Source of the DNA: Auricularia sp. M13 | Lineage: Eukaryota > Basidiomycota > Agaricomycetes > Auriculariales > Auriculariaceae | Length of the DNA stretch: 64,000 bases | Direction: 5' to 3' | NCBI GenBank assembly: GCA_037042915.1 | Contig: CM073201.1 | Coordinates: 1,240,001-1,304,000, forward strand | In this document: positions 60,372-64,000 of the stretch, in pieces | Layout of the letters: each line of letters begins with the position of its first letter | Numbering within the stretch: position 1 is the first letter of the stretch | The notes under the pieces: model-generated | Database searches by the model: none | Seen by the model: only the letters and a program-made list of their open reading frames with translations | What the model was told of the DNA's origin: nothing | Program-made: the position numbers and the translations under genes

Positions 60372-61872
60372 ATGTCGGCGTCCGTCCTCCTCGGCGCGCT
60401 CCCGCTCAACGAGCAGGCCTGCGCCCTGCACCTGCTGCTCTGCCTCGTCGCTGACCGCAACCTGATCCTCTGCGTCAAGCCAGACGACGTCCAGCCGGCC
60501 TCCAAGCTCGCCTCCAACGTCCGTCCCGACGTCCTGCCCAATAATACCAGCTGTATTTAAACTCTGTGCAGCTGCTCGTCGCCACGTTCGGCCTCGCCTG
60601 CCAGCGCATCCGCATCCGCTCGACCGTCGCCCAGCGCGACTTTACGCGCGCGCTCTTCCCCGCACCGCCCGTGTCGCGCGTCCGCTCGCGCTCAACGCGC
60701 AAGCGCTCGCTGCCCACGACCCGTGCGCCCTTGCCTGCCCGCCCTCTGCAGGCTCCAGGTACTGACACCCTGCACCCATCGCAGCCTCGTCGCCCGAGCA
60801 CCGCCGCCCGCCAGGCCCCAAGCGCCAGCCGTCCGACGCCGGCTTCCCGTTCACCCAGCACCAGCAGGACGACGACGACGACTCGACGTCGACCGCCCAC
60901 CCGGGCTCGCCGCGCGCCCACGGCCTGCGCCCCGACTGGGAGCGCGGCCTCTCCACCCACTACGACGGCCCGCCCGCCGCCGCGCCACCGGACCAGTGGG
61001 CGCCGCGCCTGCCCAACGCGCTGGTCGTCTCGGGCCTCGAGCACGCCGGCACGGCCGCGCAGCACGCGCTCAGCGAGATCCTGCGCACCCGCACCGTCGT
61101 GCTCGAGGACGACGCCGGGAGCCCGACGCGCCCGAGTGCCGCAGGCGGCGGCACGACCTGGGTGCTGCCCGACCCCTTCATCGTCGTCTACGTCTGCGCG
61201 GCAGACGCGCGCGAGCGCCCGCCCATCGGGAAAGGCCTTGTGAGTGTCTGGAACAGCGAAAAATGTATGTATCGCTCTTCTGAGAGCGCGAAGCTCGACA
61301 GGTTCGCATTCAGCACCAGCTTCCCGCTCAGCGGGCCCACATCGCCCTACCGCTCGCCCGCGCCGCGCAAAGTGGCCATATCGCGCGAGGTATTTCTCCA
61401 TTTGTTCTCCAGCCATCTCCTATTTATTCACCTTTCACGACAGGACCTCCAGGAACTCCGCCACCAAGCGGCGAACGTCTTCACGCACCACACGCTCACT
61501 CTCCAGATGTCGGCGCTCCTCTCGGCGACGCGGCACCACCCGCGGCTGGACGGCACGCTGCTGACGCTGCAGAGCACGCGCGACTTCGCGGCGCTCGTGC
61601 GCGCGTCGCGCGTCGTCATGGGCGGGCCGGCGTTCAGCGCGGAGCCGGACGGGGAGCGCGACGCGTCGGAGAACGACGCGCTGCGCGTGTACCCGCACGT
61701 CGTGGCGCACCGCGTGCGCGTGCGCGACGGCCCGCGCGACGAGGTGCTCAGCTCCGCCGTCTTTGGCGCGCTCGCGGGGAGAGGGGACGCCGACGCCGAG
61801 CCGTTTCCGGACGACGCTGCCAGTCGGCCGAGCGTGCGCGAGATCATCAAGGAGGTCATCAATGCCGTTTAA
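60372..61872 (+). CDS. MoxR/Mg-chelatase-like AAA-related protein, probably ATPase-inactive
   Basis: Starts MSASVLLGALPLNEQACALH, with exon 1 at 60372-60518 and exon 2 from 60572. Later exons lie around 60782-61240 and 61290-61390, with the last from 61444 to the stop at 61872. The central segment VVLEDDAGSPT...TWVLPDPFIVVYVCAADARE...GKGL-LDRFAFSTSFPL resembles the region of MoxR/Mg-chelatase AAA proteins where PFxVxAxxNP is followed by LLDRF. The helical lid follows (DLQELRHQAANVFTHHTLTL). No Walker A motif is visible upstream. A variable Ser/Pro/Asp-rich insert (QQDDDDDSTSTAHPGSPRAH) splits the domain. I believe this is a conserved fungal AAA-derived protein; function unknown. Confidence 0.62.
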
Positions 61873-62712
61873 CGTCTCAATGGCTACCCAGGGGTGGTTT
61901 TGCGTCGTCGGCTTCGGCTTCAGGCTGAGGGTGTGTGAGCCGCTCCCGGCCGCGGAAGACGATGTGGTCCGGGCGTTCGTGGAAGGGGACTGCGGCTTGC
62001 GGTCAGTTGCTGCAGACGTATGGAGAGGAAGAGGGAAGTCGGGCATACTTTTCCCTCGTGCACCTCGTCGTTTGGGTTGCCTATCCTCGGAGCCGTCCTT
62101 CTCATGCAGCGCATCAGCGGTGTTGGTCTCTTTCTCTTCTTCTTCTCCCTCCCGCGGTGGACACGGGATGGCGCGCGTCGCGCCGCAGGCCTTGCACTTT
62201 GTGCGCACGATATGGCGGTGCGAGCGGGATGCTGCAGCAGTGGGGGGAGGGGCGATCATTAGCATTTTCGATACTTGTAACGTAGCTTTGTCGCACGCAC
62301 GTAAGATGCGGACTATACTCGTGCTGCCCGGGACGAGCACCGTGCTGCAGCCCTTGCATATCGCGCGCTTGACCGCCGGGTCGCTGATTCCGGGCGATTT
62401 CAGCGCAAGAATCAGAGTGAAGGCGCGAACGGACATGCGGGTGACGGTGCGCGCGCCGACGGCGCGGATGTCGTGCGCGTAGGCGCGCGAGAGGTCGTGC
62501 AGGGAGAGCGTGCGCCGGCTGCGGGACGCGTGCCGGTGTTCGGATTGCGCTGGATGTGAAGCGGGCACGGACGCGGACGCGCTGCTGCTGCTGGCGTTGG
62601 CGAGGTAGGTGCTCGCTTGCAGCAGGAAGTTGAGGCGCTGGAGCGTGTCGCGGTTCTGCACGACCTGCGCCTGCGCGTCTTCGCCTTGGGCGGGGCGCTG
62701 CTTCTTGCCCAT
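61435..62712 (-). CDS. RNase P/MRP Rpr2-type subunit (Rpp21/Snm1 family)
   Basis: Open frame from ATG at 62712 (MGKKQRPAQGEDAQAQVVQN). The helical N-terminus LQRLNFLLQASTYLA is typical of Rpr2/Rpp21. The zinc ribbon is split as CKGCSTVLVPGSTSIVRI and, further on, CKACGATRAIPCP; the four Cys bind zinc in the family. The remainder is low-complexity, Ser/Lys-rich. The frame runs on past about 61872 as the antisense of the AAA gene, to 61435; that last third reads as a shadow of the opposite gene. The true end is therefore unsure. The family call rests on the zinc ribbon. Confidence 0.72.
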   Translation of the reverse strand: MGKKQRPAQGEDAQAQVVQNRDTLQRLNFLLQASTYLANASSSSASASVPASHPAQSEHRHASRSRRTLSLHDLSRAYAHDIRAVGARTVTRMSVRAFTLILALKSPGISDPAVKRAICKGCSTVLVPGSTSIVRILRACDKATLQVSKMLMIAPPPTAAASRSHRHIVRTKCKACGATRAIPCPPREGEEEEKETNTADALHEKDGSEDRQPKRRGARGKSMPDFPLPLHTSAATDRKPQSPSTNARTTSSSAAGSGSHTLSLKPKPTTQNHPWVAIETLNGIDDLLDDLAHARPTGSVVRKRLGVGVPSPRERAKDGGAEHLVARAVAHAHAVRHDVRVHAQRVVLRRVALPVRLRAERRPAHDDARRAHERREVARALQRQQRAVQPRVVPRRREERRHLESERVVREDVRRLVAEFLEVLS

Positions 62713-62807
62713 ACTTTATCGGTTCGAGTCAGACAAGAGCCTCTCAGGACGCCGCATTCAGCCGACTCGCTCTCGCAGTTGTATTATACTTGCTATACTT
62801 ACGCTCG

Positions 62808-63383
62808 ATGGCGGCAGAGACTCAGGCTCAGAGCCAGACGCTCAAGCACGAGGTCATCTCGACGTTTGAGGACAGGGCGGTCTTTACATGCTCGTCGTGC
62901 ACGGCGGTGCTGGTGCGGGACTGGCACTGCACATGGAGCGCCACCAGGCTGACTAGGGCTGCGCACCAGGCGCTGCAGGACGAGGTGATCAGCAAGAGCT
63001 TCTCGGGGCGCGAGGGCCGCGGCTAGTGCGTGTTATTGCTGGCGCATGTCACGGCCGATTGTCTGACAGTGGCGCAGCCTGCTGCACTCGGCCGTCAATG
63101 TGTCCCTGGGCAAGCGCGAGGACCGGCCGCTGCTGTGAGGGGTTTGCGTGTGTGAGGATGCGCCGGGGCTCAACGGGCTGCTGCAGGACGGGCGTGCACA
63201 CAGTGTGCGATGTGTACTGCAACGGGTGCGAGGAGCGGGTCGGGTGGTATTATGTGCGGGCGAGCGACGAGGGCCAGAAGTACAAAGAGGGTATGGAGAT
63301 TGCGGGGGGTAAAGACCGTCTGACGGGTTGCAGGCAAGTATCTGCTGGAGAAGGAGCATCTGACGAAGGAGAACGGGTGGTGA
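62808..63383 (+). CDS. Yippee family zinc-binding protein
   Basis: Five exons join in frame: 62808-62912, 62979-63025, 63078-63134, 63187-63290 and 63334-63383 (363 nt, 120 aa, the usual Yippee length). Two CX2C pairs bind zinc: VFTCSSCTAVL and VYCNGCEERVGWYY. Other family marks: DEVISKSFSGREGRGYLLHS, AVNVSLGKREDRPLLTG, DEGQKYKEGKYLLE and the terminal KENGW. Unspliced frames hide most of the gene because every exon is short. The fold resembles cereblon/Mis18-type beta tents; cellular role in fungi is not established. Confidence 0.92.
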
Positions 63384-63537
63384 GCGGAGGACGGTTGTTT
63401 GAGTCCGAGTCCCGGCCAGCGACGAGTGCCCGGTGTCTTTCGTTTTTTGTCCTTGCCCTCGGTACTTGGCTGTCCATTGTCCGTCGCATTAGTCACTGCC
63501 GTCCGCCGGCACCGCCAATGCGAGAGCGCAGTCTGCG

Positions 63538-64000
63538 ATGGCCATGTACTACAACCCGCCGCCGAACAACCCGAATCCGCTGCAGCACGAGCCCAATGGC
63601 TGGTCGCGCACCCACCAGTCCATGGCCTCCGCCAGCCAGGCCCCCGTCCCGTCCCCGACGCCCGCATACGGCATGTCCTACGCGAACGGCGGCCCGCCCG
63701 CCATCCACCATCACCCCCATGGGCCCGTGTCTCAGCACCCGCAGCTCCACCAGCACCAGCACCAGCACCATCCCTCGCTCTCCCACTCGCTGCAGGGCTA
63801 CCCCTCGCCGCCCGTCCCGCCGCCGGGCATGCGCCCCCAGACTCCCAGCAACGCCGCCGTCATGACCCCGCACTGGCAGAACCAGCTGCTCAAGGCCGAG
63901 GTGCGTATCCAACTTCTCTCCCATTTTAGTGCTGAACCCGTGCAGACATGTCGCGCCTCGTCGTCGGCCCACCACCGCGCACGGCAGTCCGCGCTGGCGA
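63538..64000 (+). CDS. CCR4: CCR4 deadenylase, 5' part (runs off the window)
   Basis: Exon 1 is 63538-63900, with an intron to 63945; exon 2 starts at 63946 and is cut by the window end. The first residues, MAMYYNPPPNNPNPLQHEPN, are followed by a His/Pro/Gln-rich region. TPHWQNQLLKAE and, after the intron, SSSAHHRARQSALA follow. This low-complexity N-terminus ending in TPHWQ-QLLK...HHRARxSA is typical of basidiomycete CCR4, whose leucine-rich repeats and exonuclease/endonuclease domain would follow. The ATG at 63544 is an equal alternative. Called from the N-terminus only. Confidence 0.72.
   Translation, partial: MAMYYNPPPNNPNPLQHEPNGWSRTHQSMASASQAPVPSPTPAYGMSYANGGPPAIHHHPHGPVSQHPQLHQHQHQHHPSLSHSLQGYPSPPVPPPGMRPQTPSNAAVMTPHWQNQLLKAEVRIQLLSHFSAEPVQTCRASSSAHHRARQSALA

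Overview
The window is nuclear DNA of a filamentous basidiomycete, most likely an Agaricomycete. Genes are dense and carry many 45-70 bp introns, often with GTGCGY or GTRNGY donors. Protein families with typical agaric architecture are present: a GPI-anchored GH79 glycosidase, an HSL-type lipase, a serine-rich single-pass membrane protein and SQS1. The rest is a heavy load of class I and class II transposons. No rRNA, tRNA or CRISPR was recognised.

Left arm (1-8.4 kb): COG3 (Golgi tethering), a seven-exon viperin-like radical-SAM protein, Sm-D3 and an omega-like glutathione transferase. From 8.8 to 13.2 kb a secreted GPI-anchored GH79 glycosidase lies between two copies of a small non-autonomous DNA transposon, each with its own perfect 9-bp target duplication. 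A phi-like GST follows. From 14 to 18.7 kb is a repeat nest: a diverged repeat (called R1 here) in at least three copies, with three palindromic MITEs nested in it, around one orphan gene.

Middle (18.7-32.5 kb): housekeeping genes. These are a NIPA-type magnesium transporter with at least 14 exons, two of them 6 nt long, then glyoxalase I, SQS1 (R3H + G-patch), SNX3, a small four-helix membrane protein and a large HSL-family lipase.

Mobile block (32.7-56.5 kb): first an intact-looking 5,934-bp DNA transposon. It has 263-bp terminal inverted repeats, a 9-bp target duplication and two convergent genes, a DUF6589-type protein and a RecQ-like helicase. Then comes a Tad-like LINE (gag-like ORF1, endonuclease/RT/RNase H ORF2, poly-A tail). 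Its ORF2 is split by a 4.2-kb LTR element with 481-bp LTRs, a 5-bp target duplication and a Tf1-type self-priming site. That element has no gag-pol and instead carries a chromodomain ORF and an antisense Zn2Cys6-like ORF.

Right arm (57.4-64 kb): a single-pass membrane protein, a divergently transcribed MoxR/Mg-chelatase-like AAA protein, an RNase P Rpr2-type subunit, a Yippee protein and the 5' end of CCR4. Exon boundaries were read by eye from GT-AG sites, frame continuity and remembered family conservation. They are predictions without transcript support.
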